This document shows positions 1-10,435 of a stretch of 64,000 nucleotides of DNA, piece by piece. The position numbers were made by a program, and so were the translations under genes. The notes beneath the pieces are model-generated. The model saw nothing but the letters and a program-made list of their open reading frames with translations. It made no database searches and was not told the DNA's origin. The DNA comes from Haloarcula halophila (GTDB lineage: Archaea; Halobacteriota; Halobacteria; Halobacteriales; Haloarculaceae): assembly GCF_029278565.1 (NCBI RefSeq), contig NZ_CP119559.1:2170001-2234000 (forward strand), in the 5' to 3' direction. Every line of letters begins with the position of its first letter. Positions within the stretch are counted from its first letter, which is position 1.

Positions 1-278
1 ACCGCATCGCACTCCCGACCATGAAATCGTCGCTGGCGGCGCTCGCTATCGTCCTGTTCCTCTTCCAGTGGAACCTCTTCCTGTTCCCGCTGGTCGTGTT
101 GAACCAGGGCAAGTACACCATCCCGGTGGCGATCAACGAACTGGTCGGCGCCCAGCGTGTCTACTACGACCAGATCATGGTCGCGGCAGCGCTCAGCATC
201 ATCCCGCTGTTCCTGGTGTTCCTGTTCCTGCAGCGGCACTTCGTCAGCGGGATCCTCGCAGGCTCGGTCAAGGAGTAA
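1..278 (+). CDS. Sugar ABC transporter permease, C-terminal part (runs off the left edge)
   Basis: The frame is open to the window edge, so the start lies outside; about 91 residues are visible. They contain two membrane segments (near residues 8-32 and 53-75) and end in FVSGILAGSVKE, the usual end of MalG/UgpE-type permeases of carbohydrate importers (CUT1 family). The ATPase gene starts 3 bases after the stop, so both belong to one importer. The genes that follow degrade galactose and galactosides, so a galactoside or galactose substrate is inferred, not shown. Any further permease and the binding protein must lie to the left. Confidence 0.85.
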   Translation, partial: RIALPTMKSSLAALAIVLFLFQWNLFLFPLVVLNQGKYTIPVAINELVGAQRVYYDQIMVAAALSIIPLFLVFLFLQRHFVSGILAGSVKE

Positions 279-281
279 CCC

Positions 282-1406
<1,125 letters not shown>

Positions 1407-1407
1407 T

Positions 1408-2556
1408 ATGATTATCACTGACTACGATCTCTACGAAGTACCGCCACGATGGCTGTTCCTGCGACTGGAGACGAGCGAGGGCATCGCTGGCTGGGGCGAA
1501 CCAGTCGTCGAGGGCCGCGCTCGCACCGTCCGGACGGCCGTCGAAGAACTGCTCGACACCTACCTGCTGGGCAAGGACCCGATGCGTATCGAGGACCACT
1601 GGCAGACGATGTACCGCGGCGGGTTCTACCGCGGCGGGCCGGTCCTGATGTCCGCGATCGCCGGCATCGACCAGGCGCTGTGGGACATCAAAGGGAAACA
1701 CCACGATGTGCCGGTCTACGAACTGCTCGGCGGGAAGGCCCGCGACCGGATGCGGGTCTACCAGTGGGTCGGCGGCGACCGGCCCGAAGGCGTCGCCGAC
1801 GCGGCCCGTGAGAAGGTCGAGGAGGGCTTTACGGCCCTGAAGATGAACGCCACCGCGGAACTGCGCCGGATCGACTCCCCGTCGGCGGTCCAGGCCGCCG
1901 AGGACCGCATCGCAGCGGTCCGTGAGGCCGTCGGCGACGAGATCGACATCGGCGTCGATTTCCACGGCCGGGTCTCGAAGTCCATGGCCAAGCGCCTGGC
2001 CAAAGCCCTCGAACCGTACGACCCGATGTTCATCGAGGAACCGGTCCTTCCCGAACACAACGACGCGCTCCCACAACTGGCGAGTCACACCACGAACCCG
2101 ATCGCGACCGGCGAACGGATGTTCTCCCGGTGGGACTTCAAGGAGGTCTTCGAGGACGGCTCTGTCGACGTGATCCAGCCCGATCTCTCACACGCCGGCG
2201 GGATCACGGAGGTCAAGAAGATCGCGTCGATGGCCGAAGCCTACGACGTGGCGATGGCTCCCCACTGCCCGCTCGGTCCCATCGCGCTGGCGGCCTGTCT
2301 CCAGGTCGACGCCTGCTCGCCCAACGCGCTGATCCAGGAGCAGAGTCTGGACATCCACTACAACGAGACCAGCGACGTGTTGGACTATCTCAAAGACCCC
2401 TCGGTGTTCCAGTACCGCGACGGCTACGTCGACCTGCCGGAAGGGCCGGGACTGGGTGTCGATATCGACCACAGCTACGTCCGGATGCAGGCCGGCGAGG
2501 TCGACTGGCACAATCCAGTCTGGCGCCACGACGACGGGAGTGTCGCGGAGTGGTAA
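1408..2556 (+). CDS. dgoD: D-galactonate dehydratase (enolase superfamily)
   Basis: Converts D-galactonate to 2-keto-3-deoxygalactonate and water in the De Ley-Doudoroff route. The 382 residues match bacterial DgoD in length and closely in sequence along the whole chain, from the N-terminal PPRWLFLRLET to the C-terminal NPVWRHDDGSVAEW. Expected Mg ligands are visible: D184 (GVDFHGR), E210 (FIEEPV) and E236 (ATGERMF); the catalytic histidines are H186 and H286 (MAPHCPLGP). It lies 1 base after the ABC ATPase and 1 base before the SDR gene. A gluconate or xylonate dehydratase of the same superfamily is less likely given the DgoD-like match and the neighbouring beta-galactosidase. Confidence 0.93.
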   Translation: MIITDYDLYEVPPRWLFLRLETSEGIAGWGEPVVEGRARTVRTAVEELLDTYLLGKDPMRIEDHWQTMYRGGFYRGGPVLMSAIAGIDQALWDIKGKHHDVPVYELLGGKARDRMRVYQWVGGDRPEGVADAAREKVEEGFTALKMNATAELRRIDSPSAVQAAEDRIAAVREAVGDEIDIGVDFHGRVSKSMAKRLAKALEPYDPMFIEEPVLPEHNDALPQLASHTTNPIATGERMFSRWDFKEVFEDGSVDVIQPDLSHAGGITEVKKIASMAEAYDVAMAPHCPLGPIALAACLQVDACSPNALIQEQSLDIHYNETSDVLDYLKDPSVFQYRDGYVDLPEGPGLGVDIDHSYVRMQAGEVDWHNPVWRHDDGSVAEW

Positions 2557-2557
2557 G

Positions 2558-3334
2558 ATGAACCGCTTCGAGAACGACGTGGCGATCGTCACGGGGTCGA
2601 CCAGAGGAATCGGAGCGGGCGTGGCCGAACGCCTCGCCGAGGAGGGCGCACGCGTCGTCGTCTCCGGCCGCTCGGAAGACGACGGTCAGGAAACCGTCGA
2701 GTCCATCCGGGAGGCCGGCGGCACCGCCCAGTTCGTCCGGGCAGACATGCGCGAACCCACCGACATCGAGACGCTCGTCGAGGCGACCGTCGCGGAGTTC
2801 GGCGGACTCGACGTACTCGTCAACAACGCCGGCGTCGAGACCTACACCGGCGCGGACGAGGCGACCGTCGACGACTGGTCGTTCGTCGTCGAGACGGACT
2901 TCCGGGCGTTCTGGCTGGCCGCGAAACACGCCTACGAACAGATCGAGGAGGGCGCAATCGTCAACATGTCCTCGAACCACTCGATGGCGACGACGCCCGA
3001 CATCTTCCCGTACAACGCCGTCAAGGCGGGGATCAACGGGATGACGCGGGCGATGGCCGTCGACTTCGGGCCGCGAGTCCGTGTCAACACCGTCGCCCCG
3101 GGGTGGGTCGCGGTCGACCGGACCACCGGCGACATGGACGAGGACCGCCGCCGGGAACTGGAGGGGATCCACCCCACCGGCCGACTCGGCACGCCCGAGG
3201 ACGTGGCCGGTGCCGTCGCCTTCGCCGCCAGCGACGACGCCGCGTTCATGACCGGGAGCACGATCACCGTCGACGGCGGGCGGACGGCCGTCCTGCAAGA
3301 CGACTTCCTGCCGGACTACCGGGAGCAACGATGA
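2558..3334 (+). CDS. SDR-family dehydrogenase, possible galactose 1-dehydrogenase
   Basis: Classical short-chain dehydrogenase of 258 residues. The nucleotide-binding motif TGSTRGIG is at 12-19, NNAG at 89-92, and the catalytic set is S139, Y152 and K156 (PYNAVK). The chosen ATG at 2558 is 1 base after the dgoD stop; a longer upstream frame only overlaps dgoD. Placed between galactonate dehydratase and beta-galactosidase, it would fit as the NAD(P)-dependent enzyme that oxidises galactose to galactonolactone. That role is inference; SDRs cannot be assigned a substrate from sequence alone. Confidence 0.88.
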   Translation: MNRFENDVAIVTGSTRGIGAGVAERLAEEGARVVVSGRSEDDGQETVESIREAGGTAQFVRADMREPTDIETLVEATVAEFGGLDVLVNNAGVETYTGADEATVDDWSFVVETDFRAFWLAAKHAYEQIEEGAIVNMSSNHSMATTPDIFPYNAVKAGINGMTRAMAVDFGPRVRVNTVAPGWVAVDRTTGDMDEDRRRELEGIHPTGRLGTPEDVAGAVAFAASDDAAFMTGSTITVDGGRTAVLQDDFLPDYREQR

Positions 3335-5331
3335 GCGTCGGCGTCTGTTACTTCCCGGAACACTGGTCCCGCGACCGCTGGGAGCAGGACATCGAGCAGA
3401 TGGCCGAGGCCGGTATCGAGTACGTCCGCATGGCGGAGTTCTCCTGGTCCCGGATCGAACCCGAACCCGGCGAGATCGACCTCTCGTGGCTCGACGAGGC
3501 CGTCTCGCTGATCGGCGACCACGGGATGGAGGCGGTGCTGTGTACGCCGACGGCGACACCGCCGAAGTGGCTCGTCGACCAGCGACCCTCGATCCTGCAA
3601 GAAGAGCCCGACGGGACGGTCCGCCACTACGGGAGCCGCCGGCACTACTGTTTCAACTCGCCGGTCTACCGCGAGGAGACCCGCCGGATCGTCTCGACGA
3701 TGGCCGACCACTTCGCGGACAACCCCCACGTCGCCGGCTGGCAGACCGACAACGAGTACGGCTGTCACGAGACCATCCGCTGTTGGTGTGACGACTGTGC
3801 GACCGCGTTCAGGGAGTGGCTCCGTGAGAAGTACGGCGACGTCGACTCGCTCAACGAGGCCTGGGGGACGAGCTTCTGGAGCCAGACGGTTCGTTCCTTC
3901 GAGGAGGTCGACCCGCCGCGACACACGGCCGCCGAACACCACCCCTCGCGGCTGCTGGACTACTACCGCTTCAGCGCCGAGAGCGCGGTCGACTACAACG
4001 CACTCCACGCGGAACTGCTGCGCGAAGCAAACGACGAGTGGTTCGTCGCCCACAACTTCATGGGCGATTTCGACTCCTGTGACGTCTACGGCTTCGCCGA
4101 CGATCTGGACCTGATCACGTGGGATTCCTACCCGACCGGCTTCGCCCAGGATCGCCGGCAGGGCGCGGCCACTGCCGACGAACTCCGGGCCGGCGACCCC
4201 GACCAGGTCGGGCTGAACCACGACCTCTACCGGGGCGCCAAACAGCAGCCCTTCTGGGTGATGGAACAGCAACCCGGCGACATCAACTGGCCGCCCTACG
4301 CCCCACAGCCGGGCGAGGGCGCGATGCGGTTGTGGGCTCACCACGCGGTCGCTCACGGTGCCGACACCGTCGTCTACTTCCGGTGGCGCCGCTGCCGGGA
4401 GGGCCAGGAGCAGTACCACGCCGGCCTGCGAAAACAGGACGGCTCGCCCGACCGGGGATACCACGACGCCGACCGGGCAGCGACGGAACTGGCCGAGTTG
4501 GACCTCGATCCGGTCGACGCCGACGTAGCCGTGTTGCACGACTACGACAACCTCTGGGCGACGAGCATCCAGCCCCACGCCCCCGACTGGGAGTACTGGA
4601 CCCACATGCGCCAGTACTACCGCGCGCTCCGTGCGCGCTCGGTCCAGGCCGACGTGGTCCACCCCGACTGGGACCTCTCGGGCTACGACGCCGTCGTCGC
4701 ACCCGCGCTACATCTCGTCGACGACGACCTCGCGTCGAAACTCCGAGCGGAGGTCGCTGACGGGACGGAACTGCTGTTGACGGTCCGTTCGGGCACGAAG
4801 GACCCGCACAACAAGCTCCCCGACGCACCCGCACCCGGCCCGCTCGCTGATATCGTCGGCGCGACCGTCGACCAACACGAGTCGGTCCCCGAGCAACTGG
4901 ACCGGAGCGTGACCTACGACGGCGAGACCTACGGCTACCGCACCTTCGCCGAGTGGCTCGACGCCGACGGAGCGACCGTCGCGGGTTCACACGTCGGCGG
5001 CGTCGGCGACGGCCACGCCGCGATCACCGACCACGACGTGGGTGAGGGCCACGTCGCCTACTGTGGTGTCTGGCCCGAGGCCGACCTCGCGGACGCGGTC
5101 GTCTCGGACCTGCTCGACCGAGCCGACGTGGCCCACTCCGAGCGGTTCCCGACCGGCGTCCGGGCCGCCCACCGCGACGGCTACACCTGGGTGACGAACT
5201 TCACGAGCGACCCCGTCTCGGTGACCCCACCGGAAGACGCCCGCTGGGTCGTCGGCGACGACACCGTCGACGCCTTCGGCGCAAGCGTCTACGAGGGTGG
5301 GGCCGCTGACCTCTCGGTCGACGAGGGGTAA
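3331..5331 (+). CDS. bgaH: Beta-galactosidase, glycoside hydrolase family 42
   Basis: Releases galactose from beta-galactosides. The 666 residues match in length the haloarchaeal GH42 enzyme BgaH of Haloferax. The acid/base residue is E142 in WQTDNEYG and the nucleophile E312 in VMEQQPGDINW. Four cysteines at 107, 151, 153 and 156 (the CWCDDC cluster) form the zinc site usual in GH42. The ATG at 3331 overlaps the SDR stop as ATGA, indicating translational coupling; longer upstream starts lie inside the SDR gene. There is no signal peptide, so it acts in the cytoplasm on imported sugar. Confidence 0.95.
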   Translation: MSVGVCYFPEHWSRDRWEQDIEQMAEAGIEYVRMAEFSWSRIEPEPGEIDLSWLDEAVSLIGDHGMEAVLCTPTATPPKWLVDQRPSILQEEPDGTVRHYGSRRHYCFNSPVYREETRRIVSTMADHFADNPHVAGWQTDNEYGCHETIRCWCDDCATAFREWLREKYGDVDSLNEAWGTSFWSQTVRSFEEVDPPRHTAAEHHPSRLLDYYRFSAESAVDYNALHAELLREANDEWFVAHNFMGDFDSCDVYGFADDLDLITWDSYPTGFAQDRRQGAATADELRAGDPDQVGLNHDLYRGAKQQPFWVMEQQPGDINWPPYAPQPGEGAMRLWAHHAVAHGADTVVYFRWRRCREGQEQYHAGLRKQDGSPDRGYHDADRAATELAELDLDPVDADVAVLHDYDNLWATSIQPHAPDWEYWTHMRQYYRALRARSVQADVVHPDWDLSGYDAVVAPALHLVDDDLASKLRAEVADGTELLLTVRSGTKDPHNKLPDAPAPGPLADIVGATVDQHESVPEQLDRSVTYDGETYGYRTFAEWLDADGATVAGSHVGGVGDGHAAITDHDVGEGHVAYCGVWPEADLADAVVSDLLDRADVAHSERFPTGVRAAHRDGYTWVTNFTSDPVSVTPPEDARWVVGDDTVDAFGASVYEGGAADLSVDEG

Positions 5332-5417
5332 GCTGGCGGTTCTTCCGGCGATCTGTTCCGCCGGCTTCGAATTAGTGTGGTTGCTGTTGGCCGGGAGGCC
5401 ACTCCGTTGGCCGACCT

Positions 5418-5584
5418 GGGGAAGGGCAGGGTCGCTGAGAGCATCCCGCGAGCGAAGCGAGCGGGTTCACCGAACTCGCGCCGTCGGCGCGAGTTCGGCA
5501 GTTTTTCCCCAGGTTTTTGCGAGGAGCCCTCCCACAGCGCGCTCTTCGAGCGCGCGAGGAAGGGCGACGAAGTAAAAAGTGGTC
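5418..5584 (-). repeat. Structured repeat element, copy C (three stem-loops between fixed boxes)
   Basis: Read on the minus strand it starts directly after the stop codon of the NifU-like gene with the head box GACCACTTTTTACTTCGTCG. Then come stem 1 (GCGCGCTC/GAGCGCGC), the middle box CTCGCAAAAACCTGGGG followed by AAAAA, stem 2 (13 base pairs, CCGAACTC.../...GAGTTCGG), stem 3 (CCCGCTCGC/GCTCGCGGG), then ATGC and the tail CCCTGCCCTTCCCC. Copies A and B near 48.9-49.3 kb share the boxes but have quite different stems. The T-rich head may also terminate transcription. Bases 5332-5417 before it hold nothing I recognise. Confidence 0.85.
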
Positions 5585-5956
5585 TCAGAACGGCGCTTCG
5601 GGGCCTTCGTCGTCGTCGGTGACGTCGCCGCCACGCGATTCCCCGGGGAAGGAGGGGCTCATGCCGTCGCTGCCGCCGGCCATGCCTTCCTGCTGTTCCA
5701 TCCCGGTTCGGGCGACGACTTCGGTGATCTCGGGGATCTCCTTGGTCATGCGGGTCTTGATCGCCTGGATCGTCATCGGGGAGATGCCACAACCCGAGCA
5801 GGCACCGCCCAGACGGATGGTGACGCTGCCCTCTTCGCGGTCGATCTCTTCGATAGCGGCGCTACCGCCGTGCATCTGGATCTGCGGGAAGTTCCGGCGC
5901 AGGAAGTTCGTGATGCGCTCGCGAAGGTCGTCTCCGTCCTCAGTCTCTGTGCTCAT
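5585..5956 (-). CDS. NifU-like C-terminal domain protein (Fe-S cluster scaffold)
   Basis: Small iron-sulphur scaffold or carrier of the NifU C-terminal/Nfu family, 123 residues. The core has the family motif GGACSGCGISPMTIQ with the cluster cysteines C53 and C56. The last 35 or so residues are a disordered acidic, Gly/Ser/Met-rich tail. It probably helps deliver Fe-S clusters together with the IscU- and SufS-like proteins encoded further right. It is transcribed alone; the 224 bases upstream separate it from the next gene, and a structured repeat follows its stop directly. Confidence 0.9.
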   Translation of the reverse strand: MSTETEDGDDLRERITNFLRRNFPQIQMHGGSAAIEEIDREEGSVTIRLGGACSGCGISPMTIQAIKTRMTKEIPEITEVVARTGMEQQEGMAGGSDGMSPSFPGESRGGDVTDDDEGPEAPF

Positions 5957-6180
5957 AGTGGATCTAGGTCCGGCCCCGGGAGGCTTAGACCTTTGGACTG
6001 ACGGGTTCGGTTCGGCGTGGGATCGTGACGTATCGCGTGGGTTCGACTGCCAGCAGCCACAGGTGCCGGCTGGGGCCGCTCGTGTGAACTCGCCGGTTCC
6101 GGTCCGGAACCCCCACGTACGGCTGTTGACCCCGACCCTGACCCGGTCGGCTGCGGGGAGTTTTCAGGTGGAGACGCCGC

Positions 6181-6504
6181 TCACTCCTCGGGGAACTCGA
6201 AGGCACGCTGGAGTTCACGCTCGATCCTCTCGACGTACTCGTCGAGGACCGTTTCGGCCTTCTCGTCGTCGACGAGGACGCCGGTCAGGCGATCGATCGG
6301 GTCCTCGGGGAGGTCGATCCGGAACTCCCGATCGCCCTCGTAGAAGGGTTCGGACTCGTTCAAGATCTGTTGGTCGATGGCGTGGATCAGCTCCGAGTCG
6401 TAGGTGTCGTTCATGTACTCGAACGCCTGTTTGTACGCCTTCTGGAGTTCGGGGAAGTAGTTCGCGTACTTGTCCTCGAACTTCTCGGGATCGAACGTCG
6501 CCAT
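6181..6504 (-). CDS. DUF5783 family protein
   Basis: A 107-residue acidic, mostly helical protein with no membrane segment. The sequence (MATFDPEKFEDKYANYFPEL at the N-terminus) is what I recall as the haloarchaeal family DUF5783; function unknown. The ATG at 6504 is chosen over a GTG at 6522 because the family begins with MATFDPEKF. It lies upstream of and in the same direction as the NifU-like gene but 224 bases away. Confidence 0.8.
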   Translation of the reverse strand: MATFDPEKFEDKYANYFPELQKAYKQAFEYMNDTYDSELIHAIDQQILNESEPFYEGDREFRIDLPEDPIDRLTGVLVDDEKAETVLDEYVERIERELQRAFEFPEE

Positions 6505-6551
6505 TGTAGCCGCGTTGGACACCGGCGCCTAAAGGTGACCCGGACTCGCGG

Positions 6552-6827
6552 TCACTCCTCGTCGAGATCGTCCGCTCCGGGTGCCAGTGTGACCGGCACC
6601 TCCACGCGGTTCTCGGGGAACGCCAGGAGGAACAGCCCAGTCCCGACCAGCGCGGTCGCGAAGACGCTCGCCAGGATCAACACGCCGACATCGACGCCGA
6701 GCGCGCCGACGCCCCCGTCCATCGTCGCGATGACCAACCCGAGCACGAGCAGGATGAACCCCGCACCGAAGACGAACCCAGCGCCAAAGAGCAACCGTTC
6801 CTTGTCGTCGATCGGGTCCCGTTCCAT
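6552..6827 (-). CDS. Small membrane protein with two membrane helices, function unknown
   Basis: Encodes 91 residues: a charged N-terminus (MERDPIDDKERL), a first hydrophobic helix at about 13-35, a second at about 45-68, and an acidic tail ending DDLDEE. Acidic ends with two helices are common in uncharacterised haloarchaeal membrane proteins. It is on the minus strand between the DHH phosphoesterase gene (47 bases upstream) and the DUF5783 gene, so it may be co-transcribed. I do not recognise a family. Confidence 0.65.
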   Translation of the reverse strand: MERDPIDDKERLLFGAGFVFGAGFILLVLGLVIATMDGGVGALGVDVGVLILASVFATALVGTGLFLLAFPENRVEVPVTLAPGADDLDEE

Positions 6828-6874
6828 ACGTGCTACTGGGTGGTCTGAGACATAAATCCGGGGCAGTCGCCGAC

Positions 6875-8332
6875 CTAGCCTAACTGATCGGCGACGATGT
6901 CGTCGGCGGCCTCGACGAACGCTTGTTCCTCGCCGGCCGGGACCGTCGCGCCGGCAGCGATGTCGTGGCCGCCGCCGTCACCACCGACAGCCTGGGCGGC
7001 CTCCCTCATCACGACCGAGAGGTCGACGCCGCGGCCGACCAGCGGGCCGGTCGCGCGGGCGGAAACTTTGGTCTCGCCGTCGGCGTCCGCGAAGGCGATG
7101 ATCGGCTTCTCCGAGTCGACGCCGTCGGTCCCCAGTGCCATCCCGGCGACGATGCCCACGATAGTCTCGCGGACGGCGTCGCCGGCGTCGAAGTACTGGA
7201 CGTGGTCGGCCTGCTCGACGCCGCGTTCCTGGACGAGATTCAGGCCCTCCGAGAGGTTCCGTCGGTGGTTCGCGAGCAGTTTCCGGGCGCGCTCCAGCGG
7301 CGGGCCGCGTTCGCCCAGACAGACGGCCAGTCCCACGTCGGCGCGCTCGTAGCGGGCGGTCGCGTTCAACAGCGTCGAGAACTCGCTCGCGTCCCTGAGT
7401 TCCGTCCCGGTCGGTTCGGCGGTCAGCGTGTAGGTCGTCCCGACCAGCGAGTCGATCTTGTCGGCGGGGACGCCCCGCTTGACGGCCCGCTGGACCAGCG
7501 CGCTGGCGACGGTCTGGCGTTCCTCGTCCGAGAGGTCGGCCCAGGTCCGCCACTCGCCGCCCGATTTCAACTCCAGTCCGAGCTCTTCCAGAAAGCGAGT
7601 CGCACCGGCCTCGTCGTTGGAGATGCCGGGGATCGGTACCTCGGTAGCGTATTCGAGCAGTTTCGGGAGCGGCCGGGTCTGTTTCCCGTACAGTGAGAGA
7701 TCGGTTCCCTCGACCAGGACCCCGGCGTCGACCCCCTCCTCGACGAGAGCGGCGTTCGTCCCCACGAGTTCGCCGCCGACGGCCTGCATGTCGCCGACGG
7801 CGCCGACGACCGCCAGCGCAGCCAGATCGCGGTTGTCGCCGCCCTCGGGTTCGAGCGCGCGAGCGAGGACGTACGCCGCCCCCGCACCCGAGAGTTCTGA
7901 CGCCCCGTCGATCCCTTCCAGCAAGGGGTTGAGGTGACACTCGAAGTCGGCATAGCCGTCGGTGTCACCGACGGCGTCGGGGTGGCAGTCCTCGGGGGCG
8001 GCGGGCTGGTGGTGGTCGGCGATCACGGCCGAGAAGTCCCCGGCGGCGACGTGTTCGGAGATCGCGGCGAGTTGGCCCGAGCCGAAGTCGGTAAACAACA
8101 CTGTGTCGTACTCGCGGGCGGCGATCGTCGCGATCTCCGCGTCGTCAAGCTGTTTCTTGAACACCGTCTCGACCGGAATCCCGGCCCGCTGTAGTGCCGT
8201 CGTCGCGATAGCGGCGCTGGTGAGGCCGTCGGCGTCGATGTGTGAGGCCAGTAACACGCCGTCGGCGTCCCGCAGGCGGTCGGCACAGGCCCGGGCGCGC
8301 TCGCCGAGTTCGGGGACGGGACCGGTCGTCAT
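6875..8332 (-). CDS. DHH-family phosphoesterase/nuclease (archaeal RecJ-like)
   Basis: Likely Mn-dependent single-strand nuclease of the archaeal RecJ/GAN group, 485 residues from the chosen start. Metal-site motifs are visible: HIDADG at 31-36, a conserved Asp in LFTDFGSGQ near 82, and IADHHQP with DHH at 106-108. A DHHA1-type end contains GGDGGGHDIAAGA. The ATG at 8332 is preferred over a start at 8371 because a TATA-like box lies 28 bases before it, giving a leaderless transcript. Haloarchaea carry several RecJ paralogues, so the exact one (replication-linked or repair) cannot be told from this view. Confidence 0.85.
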   Translation of the reverse strand: MTTGPVPELGERARACADRLRDADGVLLASHIDADGLTSAAIATTALQRAGIPVETVFKKQLDDAEIATIAAREYDTVLFTDFGSGQLAAISEHVAAGDFSAVIADHHQPAAPEDCHPDAVGDTDGYADFECHLNPLLEGIDGASELSGAGAAYVLARALEPEGGDNRDLAALAVVGAVGDMQAVGGELVGTNAALVEEGVDAGVLVEGTDLSLYGKQTRPLPKLLEYATEVPIPGISNDEAGATRFLEELGLELKSGGEWRTWADLSDEERQTVASALVQRAVKRGVPADKIDSLVGTTYTLTAEPTGTELRDASEFSTLLNATARYERADVGLAVCLGERGPPLERARKLLANHRRNLSEGLNLVQERGVEQADHVQYFDAGDAVRETIVGIVAGMALGTDGVDSEKPIIAFADADGETKVSARATGPLVGRGVDLSVVMREAAQAVGGDGGGHDIAAGATVPAGEEQAFVEAADDIVADQLG

Positions 8333-8356
8333 CGACTGGGCGTAGGTGCGCCCCGG

Positions 8357-8365
8357 GTTAAAAAC
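8357..8365 (-). promoter_or_regulatory. TATA box of the DHH nuclease gene
   Basis: On the minus strand the sequence TTTTTAACC is centred about 29 bases before the ATG at 8332. That is the haloarchaeal spacing for a leaderless message and decides the start codon. Confidence 0.5.
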
Positions 8366-8466
8366 GTTCACTCGGCGGCGACGACACGGTTATCCCGGAC
8401 TCGACCGTAGGCGTACCTATCAATGAACGAATCACTCTGCGGCCGTCTCGGGACGGAGGCTCCCCG

Positions 8467-9189
8467 ATGGGACTGATCGGTCGGTTCCTCTTTCTCGTCC
8501 GGTCGAAGCTCAACGCACTGCTGAACCGGGCCGCCGATCCCAGCGCGGAACTGGATTACTCCTACGAGCAACTGCGTGACCAACTCCAGGACGTCACACG
8601 TGGCATCGCCGACGTGACCACACAGAAAAAGCGCCTGGAGATTCACCGCCGGCGGCTCCGGGAGAACGTCGAGAAGTACGACGGCCAGGCCCGCGAGGCG
8701 ATGCGCCAGGGCCGCGAGGACCTCGCGCGACGCGCGCTGGAGAAGAAACAGGCCCACGTCTCACAGATCGCCGACCTCACGGACCAGATCGACGATTTAC
8801 AGGGGACCCAGGACCGCCTGGTCGGCAAGCGCGCGGAACTGTCGAGCCGGGTCGAACAGTTCCGGACCCACAAGGAGACAGTCAAGGCCCGCTACGAGGC
8901 CGCCGAAGCGTCGGCGCGCGTCTCGGAGGCGTTCACCGGCGTCGGCGATACGATGGCCGACGTGAGCCGTTCGATCGAGCGAGCGACCGAGCGCACCGAG
9001 CGCATGGAGGCCCGCGCCGCCGCCCTGGAAGAACTGGAGGAGACGGGGCAACTGGAGTCGGTGCTCGACAAGGGCGACGACATCGACCGGGAACTGGATC
9101 GGGTCTCAACCGAGCGGGCCGTCGACTACGAACTGGAGTCGCTCCGGGCGGAACTGGGTAGCGAGGCCGAGCGGGAGGCGGCCGACTGA
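8467..9189 (+). CDS. pspA: PspA/IM30 family membrane-stress protein
   Basis: A 240-residue coiled-coil protein of the PspA/Vipp1/IM30 family, which binds membranes and maintains them under stress. It begins with an amphipathic helix (MGLIGRFLFLVRSKLNALLN) followed by the typical D-P-x-x-x-LDYSYEQL segment. Long helices rich in Glu, Arg and Gln then run almost to the acidic end. It is transcribed alone and converges on the MFS gene with no spacer: its stop ends at 9189 and the other gene's stop begins at 9190. Confidence 0.88.
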   Translation: MGLIGRFLFLVRSKLNALLNRAADPSAELDYSYEQLRDQLQDVTRGIADVTTQKKRLEIHRRRLRENVEKYDGQAREAMRQGREDLARRALEKKQAHVSQIADLTDQIDDLQGTQDRLVGKRAELSSRVEQFRTHKETVKARYEAAEASARVSEAFTGVGDTMADVSRSIERATERTERMEARAAALEELEETGQLESVLDKGDDIDRELDRVSTERAVDYELESLRAELGSEAEREAAD

Positions 9190-10398
9190 TCAGTCCCGGG
9201 TCTGCCTGACGACGACGGCGAAGGCAGCAGTCCCGGCCAGCGCCGCCACAGCGAGCAACAGCCACCCAGCCCGGTAGGAGGTCGTGTCGGCCAGCCAGCC
9301 GAAGGCCGGGGGCACGAGCAGGGCGCCGGCGTTGAGCGCCGTCTGGCCGCCGGCGGTCGCCGCACCGATCTCCTCCGTCGGGACCAGTGCGGTCATACAG
9401 GCGTAGTAGAGCCCGGTGAACCCCAGAACCGTCGCACCGACCAGCGCGACCACCGCGAGTACCACCGGCCGCGACAGCCCCGAGACCGCAAGGACGGCCA
9501 GCAACACGGCTCCGAGCAGTGCCTGTCCCAGCAAGACTGTCGCGTTCGCCCGCGCCTCACCCGTCTCGAGTCTGTCGGCGAGCCAGCCGCCGACGACCCG
9601 GCCGGTACTGCCGGTCACTTGCATCGCGGCGAAGCCCAGGCCCGCAACGGCCACGGAGACGCCGACGGAGTCGGTCAGATACAGCGTCGTGTAGCCGACG
9701 GTGGTAAACAGCGCGGCACCGAGGAAGAACCCGCCCGCAGCGAGCGCGACGTAGGCCCGGTTCCCGCGGAGTCCCCGGAGATCAGGCAAGCGCCACTCAC
9801 CGCCGGGGGCACCGTGGTAGCCGACCGCGAAGCCGGCCGCGACGACCATTGCGACGGCGCCGGCCGCGAAGAACCCGAGGTTCCAGGGGCCGAGCGTCGG
9901 CGCGACGCTCACCACGAGGACGGCCGCGAGCCCACTGCCGGCGGTGACGCCCACCTGTTTGAGCCCCATCGCCCGGCCGCGGACCCCCTCGGGGACGCCG
10001 GTGACGATCGCACGGTTGGTCGCCGGCATCGCCGTCGCGTAGGCCCCGCCCAGACAGACCGCCGCGATCGCGAGACCGAGGACGCCGTCGGCCAGGCCGA
10101 CACCGACGACGCTACCGGCCAGGGCGACCAGTCCACCGATCAGGACCGGGCGCTCGCCGGCGCCGTCGACGGCCGCGCCGACGGGGAACAGCGCGACGGT
10201 GTAGCCGAGCGTCGCCGCGGTGACGACGACGCCGACGAGGAACCCGGAGAGACCCAGATACTCGCGGAACAGCGCGGTGCCGGCAAACAGCGCGTAGAAG
10301 CAGGTGCTGGCGACGACCTGCCAGCCGGTGACCAGCGCGACGTGGAGCGTCGGCCGCGAGTCCTCTGTCACGGGGACCCCCACGTTTGCCTGGATCAC
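9190..10398 (-). CDS. MFS transporter
   Basis: A 402-residue major facilitator with about 12 hydrophobic segments. The motif after helix 2 (GAAVDGAGERPVLIGG) resembles the MFS loop 2-3 signature, and GGWLADRLETGEAR the matching loop in the second half. The frame opens with GTG at 10398; a second GTG at 10371 (giving TEDSRPTLHVALVTGW after the initiator) is an equally good start. It follows the metallophosphoesterase gene on the same strand after only 37-64 bases, so it may be the last gene of the ABC operon. Substrate unknown. Confidence 0.85.
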   Translation of the reverse strand: MIQANVGVPVTEDSRPTLHVALVTGWQVVASTCFYALFAGTALFREYLGLSGFLVGVVVTAATLGYTVALFPVGAAVDGAGERPVLIGGLVALAGSVVGVGLADGVLGLAIAAVCLGGAYATAMPATNRAIVTGVPEGVRGRAMGLKQVGVTAGSGLAAVLVVSVAPTLGPWNLGFFAAGAVAMVVAAGFAVGYHGAPGGEWRLPDLRGLRGNRAYVALAAGGFFLGAALFTTVGYTTLYLTDSVGVSVAVAGLGFAAMQVTGSTGRVVGGWLADRLETGEARANATVLLGQALLGAVLLAVLAVSGLSRPVVLAVVALVGATVLGFTGLYYACMTALVPTEEIGAATAGGQTALNAGALLVPPAFGWLADTTSYRAGWLLLAVAALAGTAAFAVVVRQTRD

Positions 10399-10435
10399 CC
10401 CTGAACGTTTCGAGTCCGGCGCCCCGTGCCGGTTC

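Noticed and set aside
5337-5575. Small plus-strand genes after bgaH (80-90 codons)
   Set aside because: The frames run through the stem-loops of repeat copy C and encode only its palindromes.
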